Positions 46,323-55,880 of a DNA stretch of 64,000 nucleotides are shown piece after piece. The position numbers and the translations under genes were made by a program. Source of the stretch: Paenibacillus pabuli. GTDB taxonomy: Bacteria; Bacillota; Bacilli; Paenibacillales; Paenibacillaceae. Under the pieces are notes generated by a model that was given only the letters and a program-made list of their open reading frames with translations, was not told the origin of the DNA and did no database searches. Within the stretch, counting starts at the first letter, position 1, and each line of letters starts with the position of its first letter. The stretch is from positions 4,216,001 through 4,280,000 of the forward strand of contig NZ_CP073714.1 in assembly GCF_023101145.1 (NCBI RefSeq), in the 5' to 3' direction.

Positions 46323-46369
46323 GGTATCATCGAGGTCAGTTAATTAGCGTCTCTTACCATCGGGTAAAG

Positions 46370-46404
46370 GCAACCGGGCTTAATAAGCCGGTTGCTCTTT
46401 TTTA
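46370..46404 (+). terminator. Terminator of the GntR operon
   Basis: GCAACCGG and CCGGTTGC arms with a following TCTTTTTTT on the plus strand, about 50 bases after the hydrolase stop. Confidence 0.9.
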
Positions 46405-46571
46405 TTTAATTTTCCAATGGAAAGAAGACAACCAGGCTTCCAAGTGGAGCTAATTTGGCGACTCATTTCGACTTGTCTGAAGTGAAAACCCTCTCTCAAT
46501 GGAGATTACATTCCTTGAAGATTTTTGCTATGCTAATTGCAAACATATGGATTATAGGAGACGAAGCATTG

Positions 46572-47246
46572 ATGCCTAAAATACTGATCGTGGATGATGA
46601 AGCAGATATAAGAAAATTGCTGACCGATTACTTTGAAATAAACGGATATTCCGTCATGACGGCCAAGGACAGCCGCGAGGCGCTGCAGAAAGTGGAGCAA
46701 CAACCCGATCTTGTCTTGCTAGATATCAACATGCCTGAGCAGAACGGTCTTCAATTATGCGGAAAAATTCGTGACTTCGTCTCTTGCCCAATCTTATTTT
46801 TAACGGCTCGAATTGAAGATGCCGATAAAATAGCCGGATTTCGGGCCGGAGGCGATGACTATATTCTAAAACCTTTCAGCATTCGCGAACTCGGGGCCAG
46901 AGTCGAAGCGCATTTGCGCAGGGAACTGCGAATCCAAAACAAATCTTCGGTGAGGTTTAATGAAGACTTGGTTATTGACTATACGGCTCGGGAACTCTAC
47001 TTCCAGAATAAGCGAATCCCTCTGGCCAAAAAAGAGTTCGACATTATCGAATTACTGTCCATACATCCCGGCATGGTATTTGAAAAGGAGCAAATGTACG
47101 AAACTATTTGGGGATTCGACAAGCAAGGCGACAGCAGTGTGATCGCGGAGCATATCCGGCGAATTCGCTCCAAATTAAAAGAATGTAATTGTGCTAATCG
47201 AATCGAGACCGTTTGGGGAGTCGGATACAAATGGACAAGTTTATGA
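46572..47246 (+). CDS. OmpR/PhoB-family response regulator
   Basis: 224 aa. The receiver has acidic VDDE, Asp51 in VLLDINMP and Lys in YILKPFS. The C-terminal winged helix (LAKKEFDIIELLSIHPGMVF to RIETVWGVGYKW) is of OmpR type. ATG 46572 or the TTG just before it is the start; AGGAGA lies at workable spacing. It overlaps the kinase gene. The set with a class C serine hydrolase downstream suggests cell-wall or beta-lactam sensing (inference). Confidence 0.9.
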   Translation: MPKILIVDDEADIRKLLTDYFEINGYSVMTAKDSREALQKVEQQPDLVLLDINMPEQNGLQLCGKIRDFVSCPILFLTARIEDADKIAGFRAGGDDYILKPFSIRELGARVEAHLRRELRIQNKSSVRFNEDLVIDYTARELYFQNKRIPLAKKEFDIIELLSIHPGMVFEKEQMYETIWGFDKQGDSSVIAEHIRRIRSKLKECNCANRIETVWGVGYKWTSL

Positions 47247-48325
47247 ATGCTCTGCTGCTAAAGCGATTTAGCTTGCTGCAATCTTTTATCCTGTTGTGCG
47301 TGGTCACGCTCATTGTAATGTTGGTCGTCATAACCATGGAGTTCGTCTTGGCGGAGAACCTGCGGCAACGTTTCGGAGAAACGGATTGGGTGCTGCCCTC
47401 CCTCGTTGCGACTGTGCTGCTAACCGTCGCCGCTGGAATTGTCACCATGGCAGTTCTATTTTACAGATCAAAACTAAAACGTCCGCTGGAGCTATTGAAG
47501 CATGCATCCGAAAACATTTCAGCCAACGATCTAAGCTTCAGCATCTCTTATGACAGCCGGGACGAGATGGGCGAGTTGATCTCGGTATTTGAAAACATGC
47601 GCTCACAATTGGAGAAAAACGTAAAGACACTCTGGCGTTCGGTTGAGGAGCGCAAGCAGCTCAATGCTATTTTTGCCCATGATTTAAGAACACCGCTGTC
47701 GGTGTTGAAGGGAAACGCAGAGCTTCTCTCCACCTATTTACCCGAGAAAAAGTTATCGGAAGAAAAGGTGCTGGACCTGGTTCATACCATGAACCTTCAC
47801 ATCTTGCGTTTGGAAAACTATACGGAGGCTATGAACTCTGTTCAGAAGCTAGAGGATGTCCCGATGCAGCATCAGACGATGGATACGATCTCATTTACAA
47901 CTGTTCTGAACGACAGCGCTGAACAAATCGCAAAGCAATCCGGCATACGCTTCGTCTCTAACTCGGAATATGAAAATACGACAATACAAGTGGATCCTTA
48001 TATCATCATGCAAATTTTCGAGAATATGGTCGCTAATGGGACGAGATACGCAGTCAGTCAATTGAACGTTCATTATGACATTCAGGAAGGCATGATGAAG
48101 ATTACCGTCTCAGACGATGGCCCTGGCTTCTCGGACGAAGCCCTGCTCAAAGCTGTACTCCCTTTTTACCGCGGCGAGGTGTGGGATGCGTCCGAACATC
48201 GCGGTTTGGGTCTTTACGTTTGTAAGTTATTTTGCGAAAAACATGAAGGGAGCCTACAAATTGCAAACGGAACGAACGGCGGCGGAAGTGTGACTGCAAG
48301 TTTTAGGACCCAAGTTGATAAATAG
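47231..48325 (+). CDS. Sensor histidine kinase
   Basis: 364 aa from ATG 47231, with GGGGAG upstream; it overlaps the regulator by 16 bp. There are two membrane helices (about 15-38 and 55-79) with a very short outer loop, then HAMP and the phospho-acceptor His in FAHDLRTPLSVLKG (about 150). The ATPase domain has SDDGPGFSD and HRGLGLYVCK. The small extracellular part suggests intramembrane sensing of the type seen in antibiotic-responsive kinases. Confidence 0.9.
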   Translation: MDKFMNALLLKRFSLLQSFILLCVVTLIVMLVVITMEFVLAENLRQRFGETDWVLPSLVATVLLTVAAGIVTMAVLFYRSKLKRPLELLKHASENISANDLSFSISYDSRDEMGELISVFENMRSQLEKNVKTLWRSVEERKQLNAIFAHDLRTPLSVLKGNAELLSTYLPEKKLSEEKVLDLVHTMNLHILRLENYTEAMNSVQKLEDVPMQHQTMDTISFTTVLNDSAEQIAKQSGIRFVSNSEYENTTIQVDPYIIMQIFENMVANGTRYAVSQLNVHYDIQEGMMKITVSDDGPGFSDEALLKAVLPFYRGEVWDASEHRGLGLYVCKLFCEKHEGSLQIANGTNGGGSVTASFRTQVDK

Positions 48326-48376
48326 TTGAAAATTAGCTGATAACATTTCCTTAACTTGAATTTGAGGAGTGTTATC

Positions 48377-49840
48377 ATGCTAAAACTGAAAAAAAAGATG
48401 TATATCACAATCAGCTGTTTACTATTGGTATGTTCGATGTGTGCGAACCCCATGTTCGCCACGGAAGCTCGAGACAGGACAGAAGTACTGCGGGACATCG
48501 ATGAATTTATGGATCGGAGCATGAAGGCTAATAACATCAGCGCTGCGTCACTCGCAATAGCCAGCAACGATGAAGTCTTTTACGCAAAAGGCTATGGAAC
48601 ATTCGCAGATGGCCAAAGCGTTACGGACGATACCCCTCTTCCCATTGCTTCGTTGAGCAAGTCGTTCACCGCATTAGCCGTTTTACAGCTGGCGGAGAAC
48701 GGTCAAATTGACCTGGATGCGGCTTATGCTTCCTATTTTCCCGAATTGTCCCCACAGGACCCCCGCGTTCGTGACATCACGGTCCGCCATTTATTAAATC
48801 AGACCAGTGGTCTCAACGACAAAATTAATCCCGATATGACGAGAACTCCGCAATTCCAATCGCTGCATGAGGCCAACCGATTATTAACAGAAGTGCAACT
48901 CGTCCATAGCCCCGGAACTGCTTACAGCTATCATAATCCCAATTATGTGCTGCTGGCGAACCTCGTGGAAAGCGTTAGCGGAGAGCGCTTTACGGATTAC
49001 CTGAAAAAGCATATTTTTGAACCGCTAGGAATGAGCCATACCTTTAGCGTCACCACGACGCAGCAAATCAATGAAAATAAGACTATTCCGCTAGGACATT
49101 ACTTGAGTTTGGGACGTTCCATCGAACAAACGGAACCGCTGTGGTTCATTGAAGGCCCCGCGGGTATCGTGTCAACCGCGAAGGATATGTCTCTATGGAT
49201 GCTTGCCCAATATCAGGGCCGCCTCGTCTCCCCTGCTTTGATGAAACAGTATCATTCATCGGGAGTTATCAGTCCGTATGGTATGGGCTGGCTTGCAGAC
49301 CAAGGCAAGTCCAGCGGCAGAACGATCTCCCATAGCGGCATTTTCTGGACGTACAAGTCGGAAGAAATGGTTTATTTGGATGAGCAGATGGGCATCGCTG
49401 TAATGTTTAATTCCGGTTTGAACACTTTTGTGAATTACTCGGCTTTTATTGATGGAATCACAGATATTATGAGGGGGGAGAAGCCCGAAACCTCTTTTCT
49501 CAACGGGAGAAATATGGAAACAGTCATGATCGCGCTGATTCTCGCCACACTTGTATGGGGCGTATACGCCTATTATCGCATCCTGCGGAGGAAAAAACGC
49601 CTGACGATCAGAAAATTGATTCTGATAACTATGGGAAGGCTGGTTCCGATTCTAATTCTCTTGTCCCTTTCCCCTCTGGTGACGTTTATCGGCGGTGGAC
49701 GCGTGCTGCCTTGGTTCGGCATCTGGACTACCCTGTCGTCTCCAATGATATGGCTTGTTGTATGGTCGCTATTCAATTTGGTGCATTTGGCTTGCTATGT
49801 TTACATTTATGTTGAGAACAAAAAGAACGGTTATGCATAG
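48377..49840 (+). CDS. Class C beta-lactamase-like serine hydrolase with C-terminal membrane segments
   Basis: 487 aa. After a signal peptide (1-29) the serine hydrolase fold shows SLSK (Ser92, Lys95), YHN (185-187) and HSG (319-321), the three active-site elements of class C/PBP4* enzymes. From about 395 there are three further membrane helices (METVMIALILATLVWGVYAY and later), so the domain is tethered outside the cell. GAGGAG precedes ATG 48377. It lies 51 bp after the kinase gene and is likely regulated by it. Peptidoglycan or D-amino-acid peptide hydrolysis is plausible. Confidence 0.88.
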   Translation: MLKLKKKMYITISCLLLVCSMCANPMFATEARDRTEVLRDIDEFMDRSMKANNISAASLAIASNDEVFYAKGYGTFADGQSVTDDTPLPIASLSKSFTALAVLQLAENGQIDLDAAYASYFPELSPQDPRVRDITVRHLLNQTSGLNDKINPDMTRTPQFQSLHEANRLLTEVQLVHSPGTAYSYHNPNYVLLANLVESVSGERFTDYLKKHIFEPLGMSHTFSVTTTQQINENKTIPLGHYLSLGRSIEQTEPLWFIEGPAGIVSTAKDMSLWMLAQYQGRLVSPALMKQYHSSGVISPYGMGWLADQGKSSGRTISHSGIFWTYKSEEMVYLDEQMGIAVMFNSGLNTFVNYSAFIDGITDIMRGEKPETSFLNGRNMETVMIALILATLVWGVYAYYRILRRKKRLTIRKLILITMGRLVPILILLSLSPLVTFIGGGRVLPWFGIWTTLSSPMIWLVVWSLFNLVHLACYVYIYVENKKNGYA

Positions 49841-49853
49841 CCATTTCAATTTC

Positions 49854-50021
49854 TCAGAATAAACAAAAGTGCTGCTCCTCAAAATAATGAGGGGTAGCAC
49901 TTTTTAACGCCGGGGAAGCATCCGTGACGATGACTGTCAGCGGAACACTCACGGTCGTACCCAGTGCATTGATCAATTCCCCGGTATAGATATAGATGCC
50001 ATTTTTCTTTCCAGTAATATC
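49854..50021 (-). pseudogene. Fragment of a Fn3-like module from a secreted polysaccharide-active protein
   Basis: An open 55-codon stretch reads GIYIYTGELINALGTT and VPLTVIVTDASPA, then runs through the neighbouring terminator to a stop. The YTGEL...PLTVTVTDASPG pattern is known to me from linker modules of Paenibacillus chitinases and cellulases. The upstream frame has a stop directly before it, so this is a stranded fragment. Confidence 0.6.
49866..49905 (+). terminator. Terminator after the serine hydrolase gene
   Basis: AAAGTGCTGCTCCTCA pairs with TGAGGGGTAGCACTTT, followed by a T run, 25 bases after the stop. Confidence 0.9.
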
Positions 50022-50040
50022 AACTTATTGTACCAGGGTC

Positions 50041-50126
50041 ATACCGTTAAATTTGTACAATTTCTTGTCCTCAGCTCGGGGCATGAACTTGTACCGATTA
50101 AATAAAAAAAGCCGCCAAATAGCGAC
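50041..50126 (-). repeat. Dispersed short repeat with terminator hairpin, copy C
   Basis: CTCGGGGCATGAACTTGTACCGATTAAAT followed by an A run and GCCGCCAAATAGCGAC (50111-50126) closely matches copies A and B near 33.8-34.0 kb. On the minus strand the hairpin and T run end transcription of the ABC-F gene. Confidence 0.75.
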
Positions 50127-50174
50127 TTTCAATGGAACAATGTTCTTATAATCTTTGCAATCAGAGAGTTGTAA

Positions 50175-51914
50175 TTAAAGCAACTTAATCAGCTCTTCCA
50201 GCTCATCAACCAAACCTTTTGCAAGTTCAAAATTAGTATCTTTTAAAGCCAATTCGATTTTCATTTCAACAGACTTTTTCTTTTGTTCAGTTTCTAGATA
50301 GTCTTCATCAAAATGACTTGCATAAATCATCTGTCTAAATTCTAGTATACTCATTTTACTAATTGTCTTGTCCTCAATAATTAAAACATAATCCATACCA
50401 TTCACAACCGAATAGAAATCATGAGAAATCATGAGAATCGCACCTTTGTAGTCCTCAATAGCTTTTTCCAATGCGATTTGTGAATAGATATCTAAATGGC
50501 TTGTCGGTTCATCCAAAAGCAACACGCTCGCTTGACTGGCAGCAACTTTGGCCAATTGAAGCATATTTTTTTCGCCACCCGATAAAGATTCTATCTTCTG
50601 ATCGAGGATTTCTCCTTCAAAGCCATAGTGCACAAGATGCAATCTAATCTCATCATACGTTTGAAACCCAGCATCAATAAAGTCGTTAATTATGGTATTC
50701 GAATCCTTGAGCATTTCGCCTTGAAACTGAGATAAATAAGCCAATGTAGCATCAGCATTTATTTCAATGGAATCCTGATTATTTTTAAAGATTTCTCGGA
50801 GTAAAGTCGTTTTCCCGGTGCCGTTTGGACCGATTAGGGCTACTTTATCTGTCGATTTGATCTCAAAGTTCACCTTTTCCAAAAGCAACTCGTCAAAGGA
50901 AACGCTATAATTGTTGACGTTAACCACAACGGTGTCTTCCATTTCCTTATCGATACCAAAACGGATATTCGGCTGCTTGATATCGACAAATGGCTCTTTT
51001 ATTCGACGTGCTTCCAATCTCTCCTGAAACTTGACTCTGGCTTTTAGCGCTCTGCCTCTGGAGGCTTCCGAATTATACGTGGCGATCTCTCTAAGATTGT
51101 CGATAATGTGATCGTATCTCTCAATTTCTTCAGCCTCAGCAACCGCGATTTCTTGCAGCTCGATCTTCGTCTGAAGCAGCGAGAAGTTATAATCAATATA
51201 ACGCCCGTCAAACTCTTGGATCTCCGTATTTTCAAGGTGTATAATTTTATTGAAACAATGATTCAACAGATAGCGGTTGTGCGTCACAACGAGCAGCATT
51301 CCTTTGTGGGAATTAATCAATTTTTTAAGTGCATTCAGGTTTTCGAAGTCTAAAAATACATCGGGTTCGTCCATGATCATTAAGTCCGGACGACTAAGCA
51401 TTTCTTTCATCACTTGGATTAGTTTGAATTCCCCGCCGCTTAGTTCGGATACATCAAGGTCTTTTAGCTTCATGAGGTTAGCCAGGTTTAGCTGCTTATT
51501 AATGGTGTTTTCGAAATTTTCCCCATCCATCGCCTCGAAGGCATCCAACGCCAATTGAACCTTTTCTAGCAGCGAATCCATATCCGACGTGGTGGCCATC
51601 TCCGTATAAAGGGCTGTGATTTCATCTTGTATCTTGATGAATTCTTCTCCGATATATTCAAAGACGGTCATTTCTTTTGTTTTATCTACTTGCGAGAACT
51701 GACTCACATATCCAATTCTGCAATCTGGGTCTATCTCTAACTTGCCCTCAAACAAATATCTTTCAGGATCCATCAGTATATCGATCAGTGTACTTTTCCC
51801 ACTGCCACTTGTTCCGATAAAAGCGCAATGTTGTGCCTCTTCAAACGTAAATGAAATGTTGTTATATAGTTCTTTTTGTGGAAACGAGAAGGATAATTTA
51901 TCAACTTTTATCAT
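50175..51914 (-). CDS. ABC-F family ATPase (ribosome-associated)
   Basis: 579 aa, two ABC domains and no membrane segment. Walker A motifs are GTSGSGKST (about 34) and GPNGTGKTT (about 355); signatures are LSGGEFKLIQ and LSGGEKNML; Walker B boxes are LMIMDEPD and VLLLDEPTSHLD. The charged linker between domains (about 225-320) fits the ABC-F interdomain arm that reaches the ribosome. Some relatives give resistance to ribosome-targeting antibiotics, others are housekeeping; this one cannot be placed by eye. It is AT-rich and monocistronic, possibly acquired. Confidence 0.85.
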   Translation of the reverse strand: MIKVDKLSFSFPQKELYNNISFTFEEAQHCAFIGTSGSGKSTLIDILMDPERYLFEGKLEIDPDCRIGYVSQFSQVDKTKEMTVFEYIGEEFIKIQDEITALYTEMATTSDMDSLLEKVQLALDAFEAMDGENFENTINKQLNLANLMKLKDLDVSELSGGEFKLIQVMKEMLSRPDLMIMDEPDVFLDFENLNALKKLINSHKGMLLVVTHNRYLLNHCFNKIIHLENTEIQEFDGRYIDYNFSLLQTKIELQEIAVAEAEEIERYDHIIDNLREIATYNSEASRGRALKARVKFQERLEARRIKEPFVDIKQPNIRFGIDKEMEDTVVVNVNNYSVSFDELLLEKVNFEIKSTDKVALIGPNGTGKTTLLREIFKNNQDSIEINADATLAYLSQFQGEMLKDSNTIINDFIDAGFQTYDEIRLHLVHYGFEGEILDQKIESLSGGEKNMLQLAKVAASQASVLLLDEPTSHLDIYSQIALEKAIEDYKGAILMISHDFYSVVNGMDYVLIIEDKTISKMSILEFRQMIYASHFDEDYLETEQKKKSVEMKIELALKDTNFELAKGLVDELEELIKLL

Positions 51915-52188
51915 AATGTTACCTTTCTTTATAACTAAAATGGTGGCTATTATTGAATGTTTTGTCGAACACAGACTTTTAGAGTAACACTGTTTACCAC
52001 CAAGTTCAATTCATTTGTAGCCCTCACCCTCACTTCGAAATTCAAACACGTTCTATTTTTCTGCCCTTCAACCTATATGTATATACAAATTTAGGATTAG
52101 TCTTCATTTCCCCCTTCAATATTACGATAAATAGTATGGGGTTATACGAATTACCCTATTGTTTACTACTTCCAAGGGGGAACAGAAC

Positions 52189-53952
52189 GTGAGACAGACT
52201 CGCAAGAAAAAGATGGATTTAAGGTTCAAACTGTATCTGATCATTCTGGTTCCGCTGCTGGCCATGGGTGGTCTAATCATGTGGACCACCATCGACTCCA
52301 GTAAAAATGCTTCATTAATGACCATGCAGTATAACAATCAGCAGCTGGCTGAGAATACCGCTTCTCAATTAGGCCGGGAATCGGAATTAATCAAGACATT
52401 ATCCTCTACTGCTTCGGAGGAGAGCAACGAATACAAAAGTCTTAGAGACGAACTCGTTAAAGTTAGGCATCAATCGGGTGCCTTATATGTTTATATGTAT
52501 AACAAAACTTCGGACGGGTGGATCTACACCGTGGATGGGGCGGATTGGGACGATCAGGAATACAGCCCATACGGGACTGCTATGGAATTCAATCCCCAGA
52601 TTCAGGAACGCTTGCTAAATGGTGAAGTCATCACAACAGGCATTGTAGACGATCCAACCTGGGGGCAGCTAATGTCCTCCTTTGCACCAATCAAGGATTC
52701 ACAAGGTACTGTTATTGGTTACCTGGGTGTTGATATTTCTGCTGTAACAGTGAATCAAGTCTCTGCGACATCCCTGAATAATGCTTATCGGACCATTATT
52801 CCGATTTTTGTAGTTGTACTGGTTCTATCTTTGGTAATGATGCTATTCGTAGTAAAAGGCATTCTCGGACAAGTACGCGATATTAAGTCAAGCCTCGAAC
52901 AAGTTGCTGATGGGAATCTCAAAGTCGTGTCCAAACATATGACAAATGATCAGCTCGGTGACATCAGTGATTTGATTAATGTCATGGTTGCCCAATTGAC
53001 GAACATTCTGATGGGAATACAGCGAGGATCCAATACCTTGCAGTACTCCTCGAAAAATATTGCGGAAACGGCTCAAACGAACCTGCGTCAGACCGAAGAA
53101 CTTTCCAGAGCGATCGAAGAAATTGCCATAGGGTCTACGAAACAGGCCGAAGAGACTGAACAATCCGTCCAGCACTCAGAGAGTCTCGGCAAAATAATGG
53201 ATGAAGTAGGTTCATATGTACAGGAGTTTACCCATACTTCAGAGCAGTTATCTGCTGTGCAAATACAAGTTACACGTGAACATGAGGTTTTGCTTGAAAA
53301 GAGCCGCGAGAATGCGAAACGTGTTGAGCATCAGCTGGAAATTTCCAGTTCACTGACGACTCAATCGGAACTCGCTTCCTCCATTAGCGGACAAATACAC
53401 AACATTTTAAAACAAACTCAAATTCTATCGCTGAATGCTTCAATCGAGGCAGCCCGCGCTGGCGAAGCGGGAAAAGGCTTTGCGGTTGTTGCTGGTGAAA
53501 TGGGACAGCTAGCTCAGCAATCCGAACGTTCGATCCAGGAGATTGATGAGATCCTGAGTTCATTTGTTCAAGAGATACATCGTATGGGCAGTCATTTTGA
53601 TGCGAATATGGTGGCAGTCAAGGAACAGGAAGAACAGATCGCTGATTGCCTCCAGACGTTCAGACAGGTTAGCCGCTTATCGAACGAAGTGCACGAGCTG
53701 GCTCAACGTTTGGAAAGCCGTACGGTGGATATGCACTCTATTCGTCAGGAAGTGGAGCAGCACTTGAGCTATATTGCTTCCGCAACCGAGGAAACTTCAG
53801 CCATGGCCGAAGAAGTCACGGCAAGTGCTGTAGAGCAGCAGCAGTCGGCGAACGAATTGTCAAACATCTCCGGGCAGCTCGCCAGCCTTGCAGGGAACCT
53901 CAAATCATATTCTGATCAATTTCAGATCGAACTCCATAAATCAGATTCATAA
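52189..53952 (+). CDS. Methyl-accepting chemotaxis protein with Cache sensor
   Basis: 587 aa from GTG 52189, nine bases after AAGGGGG; a longer frame adds ten residues without a site. Membrane helix about 15-35, then an extracellular dCache-type domain (LYVYMYNKTSDGWIYTVDGA, GYLGVDISA), a second helix about 205-225 and HAMP. The cytoplasmic signalling hairpin tip is SIEAARAGEAGKGFAVVAGEM. It senses an outside compound and signals to CheA. It has no chemotaxis neighbours. Confidence 0.92.
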   Translation: MRQTRKKKMDLRFKLYLIILVPLLAMGGLIMWTTIDSSKNASLMTMQYNNQQLAENTASQLGRESELIKTLSSTASEESNEYKSLRDELVKVRHQSGALYVYMYNKTSDGWIYTVDGADWDDQEYSPYGTAMEFNPQIQERLLNGEVITTGIVDDPTWGQLMSSFAPIKDSQGTVIGYLGVDISAVTVNQVSATSLNNAYRTIIPIFVVVLVLSLVMMLFVVKGILGQVRDIKSSLEQVADGNLKVVSKHMTNDQLGDISDLINVMVAQLTNILMGIQRGSNTLQYSSKNIAETAQTNLRQTEELSRAIEEIAIGSTKQAEETEQSVQHSESLGKIMDEVGSYVQEFTHTSEQLSAVQIQVTREHEVLLEKSRENAKRVEHQLEISSSLTTQSELASSISGQIHNILKQTQILSLNASIEAARAGEAGKGFAVVAGEMGQLAQQSERSIQEIDEILSSFVQEIHRMGSHFDANMVAVKEQEEQIADCLQTFRQVSRLSNEVHELAQRLESRTVDMHSIRQEVEQHLSYIASATEETSAMAEEVTASAVEQQQSANELSNISGQLASLAGNLKSYSDQFQIELHKSDS

Positions 53953-53961
53953 TAATGAACT

Positions 53962-53995
53962 CCCCGTTCCTGACGACTCAGACAGCGGGGTTTTT
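53962..53995 (+). terminator. Terminator of the chemoreceptor gene
   Basis: CCCCG and CGGGG arms plus weaker inner pairs, followed by TTTTT, ten bases after the stop. Confidence 0.75.
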
Positions 53996-54158
53996 GCTTT
54001 ATCAAATTACCTTTAGACATCCTCAAACGTTCATATCCTTATGATCAATTCCAAAATTTTGGTGGCTCCGGAATGAGTACAGTTTTATTAGACAATCCTC
54101 TTCAAATTATATAAGTAGTCGTTTTATGGGACAGGCAGGTATCGCAAAACTTTTGTTC

Positions 54159-55682
54159 TTAGAAGAAAAGTAAGTTGTACTTAATTAGCGATGTTGCGAA
54201 CTTCACCTCCGGAAAGCGGTTATCCGGTCCTTTTATTAAGACTCCGCCTTGATTTTTCAGATACATATCGAAGAAATCCAGCATATATGCATTGATAACG
54301 GAGTTCGCTCTTTCTGGATCAATCTTTCCTGTAATGCCCAGCATTTTGAAAACCGGAGAAATGAACTGTACGTCGGCAAAATTCAAATGTTCTGTATTTT
54401 CGATATACAGGATTTGTCCCCCTTCGTCGACCGTTTCGCGCATCCGTTCAAGCTCCAACTTTTTATCCTCCGTTACTTGATCCATCCACTCTCTTGTTGA
54501 TCCCATCCGGTTAAGCTCTGCATCTGTGTAGACCCGATTATTTATTACCCTGTTTAATTCTTCGAAATAGCTTTCAGAATTGATGAACAAAAACGGTTTT
54601 TGCAGATCCTCTCTGTCACGCAGTCGATACAGCCCTCCATCCAAATCTATTCCAACAGCGATTCGCGGATCGTAAGAAGCGTCGTAGGCCGTTGCTCCGC
54701 CGATGGAATGACCAAACACCCCAACATGACCAAGATCAATCCTCCCTTTTAAAGGACTTGGAATTTGCCCCGATTGGATGAGCTCGAATTGGTCCAACAC
54801 AAACGCCACATCATCGGTTAAAACTTTTCCCAACTTGTCGCGACTTTCTCTTCCTGTTCGGTAATCATCGTTGGGCGAGAATAAGTCGTTGGTTGTGCTG
54901 GTCGTGATTCGACCGTCCGGAAACTCGGTTGCAAATGTATTGTAGGTGTGATCGATCACTGCCACGATATATCCGTGACTCGCGAGATTCTCAGCTTGCG
55001 ACGTATGGAGGAACCTGGACGATCCGAAGCCGGGATTCGCAAGGATCAACGGATATGAAGTCTGTGCCGAGGAGACTTCGGCTCCCGAATAAGCATGACT
55101 GGACACGTACTTCAAGTGCTGAAGAGTAAACTCAGGAAGGCCATAGTTCGCGGCCATATAACGTAAAATTGGAGTATCGGGAATAAAGGGAGCGTACTTG
55201 CCGGTGCCAGCTTGAACCGGATACCATATCTGAACCATCAACTCTCTTTTACCATCTTTGACATCGTCGAAAATCTCTTCCCTGTTTCTATCCATGAGAT
55301 GAAAAGTTTGCATTCCTATCTTAAATTCCCCATCCGGCTCAGGTAGATTAAATACAGGAAAAGCATACATTAGACCCGCTGTCACGCCCAGCATTATCGC
55401 TATAGCGGTATTAGCTAAGCCCAACAAGAATCGTGAGATTTTTTTTGGGCCTTTTTTTCTAAAATAGCTATAACCTGAAGTAGCTAAAAAAATGATCGTT
55501 ATGCAATAAGAGGATAATAACTGAACTCTGTATCCTTCTACTGTCCAATGAATGACCAGTAAAAGTGTGGCGATCCCGCTTGCAACGAATAGAGGAATTC
55601 TGGGCCGTCCCTTTTTTAATAAGAATGTTAATGCAAACAATCCGATGTTTGACAAAAAAAGCAACAGTTCAAACAGCCTCAT
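54159..55682 (-). CDS. Membrane-anchored alpha/beta hydrolase (PAF-acetylhydrolase-like)
   Basis: 507 aa. Three to four N-terminal membrane helices (about 1-115) precede a hydrolase domain with LILANPGFGSSRF (oxyanion region), VGVFGHSIGGATAYDASY (nucleophile Ser) and a late His in NTEHLNF. The layout matches bacterial PAF-AH-II-like lipases. ATG 55682 follows AAGGAGAATCGAG; the longer frame lacks support. The last 30 residues are echoed by the relic near 43.0 kb. The likely substrate is a short or oxidised acyl ester. Confidence 0.82.
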   Translation of the reverse strand: MRLFELLLFLSNIGLFALTFLLKKGRPRIPLFVASGIATLLLVIHWTVEGYRVQLLSSYCITIIFLATSGYSYFRKKGPKKISRFLLGLANTAIAIMLGVTAGLMYAFPVFNLPEPDGEFKIGMQTFHLMDRNREEIFDDVKDGKRELMVQIWYPVQAGTGKYAPFIPDTPILRYMAANYGLPEFTLQHLKYVSSHAYSGAEVSSAQTSYPLILANPGFGSSRFLHTSQAENLASHGYIVAVIDHTYNTFATEFPDGRITTSTTNDLFSPNDDYRTGRESRDKLGKVLTDDVAFVLDQFELIQSGQIPSPLKGRIDLGHVGVFGHSIGGATAYDASYDPRIAVGIDLDGGLYRLRDREDLQKPFLFINSESYFEELNRVINNRVYTDAELNRMGSTREWMDQVTEDKKLELERMRETVDEGGQILYIENTEHLNFADVQFISPVFKMLGITGKIDPERANSVINAYMLDFFDMYLKNQGGVLIKGPDNRFPEVKFATSLIKYNLLFF

Positions 55683-55880
55683 CTCGATTCTCCTTTTAAA
55701 AAATCCTATTTTTACATGTTCCAATATTATCCTGCTAAGCTGCCCTAAGCTATCGATTCAACTTACATCTACCTTACACTTTTGTAATTCTAACTTGCTG
55801 TTTATAGGACTCGTAAAACTGTGGAATTGATCATGCGAACCGATGCATATTTAGATCACCTTTTAAACGGAAGTGACACA

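Noticed and set aside
52020..52188. Possible riboswitch upstream of the chemoreceptor gene
   Set aside because: The sequence has short inverted repeats but no conserved core of a riboswitch class that I can recognise.
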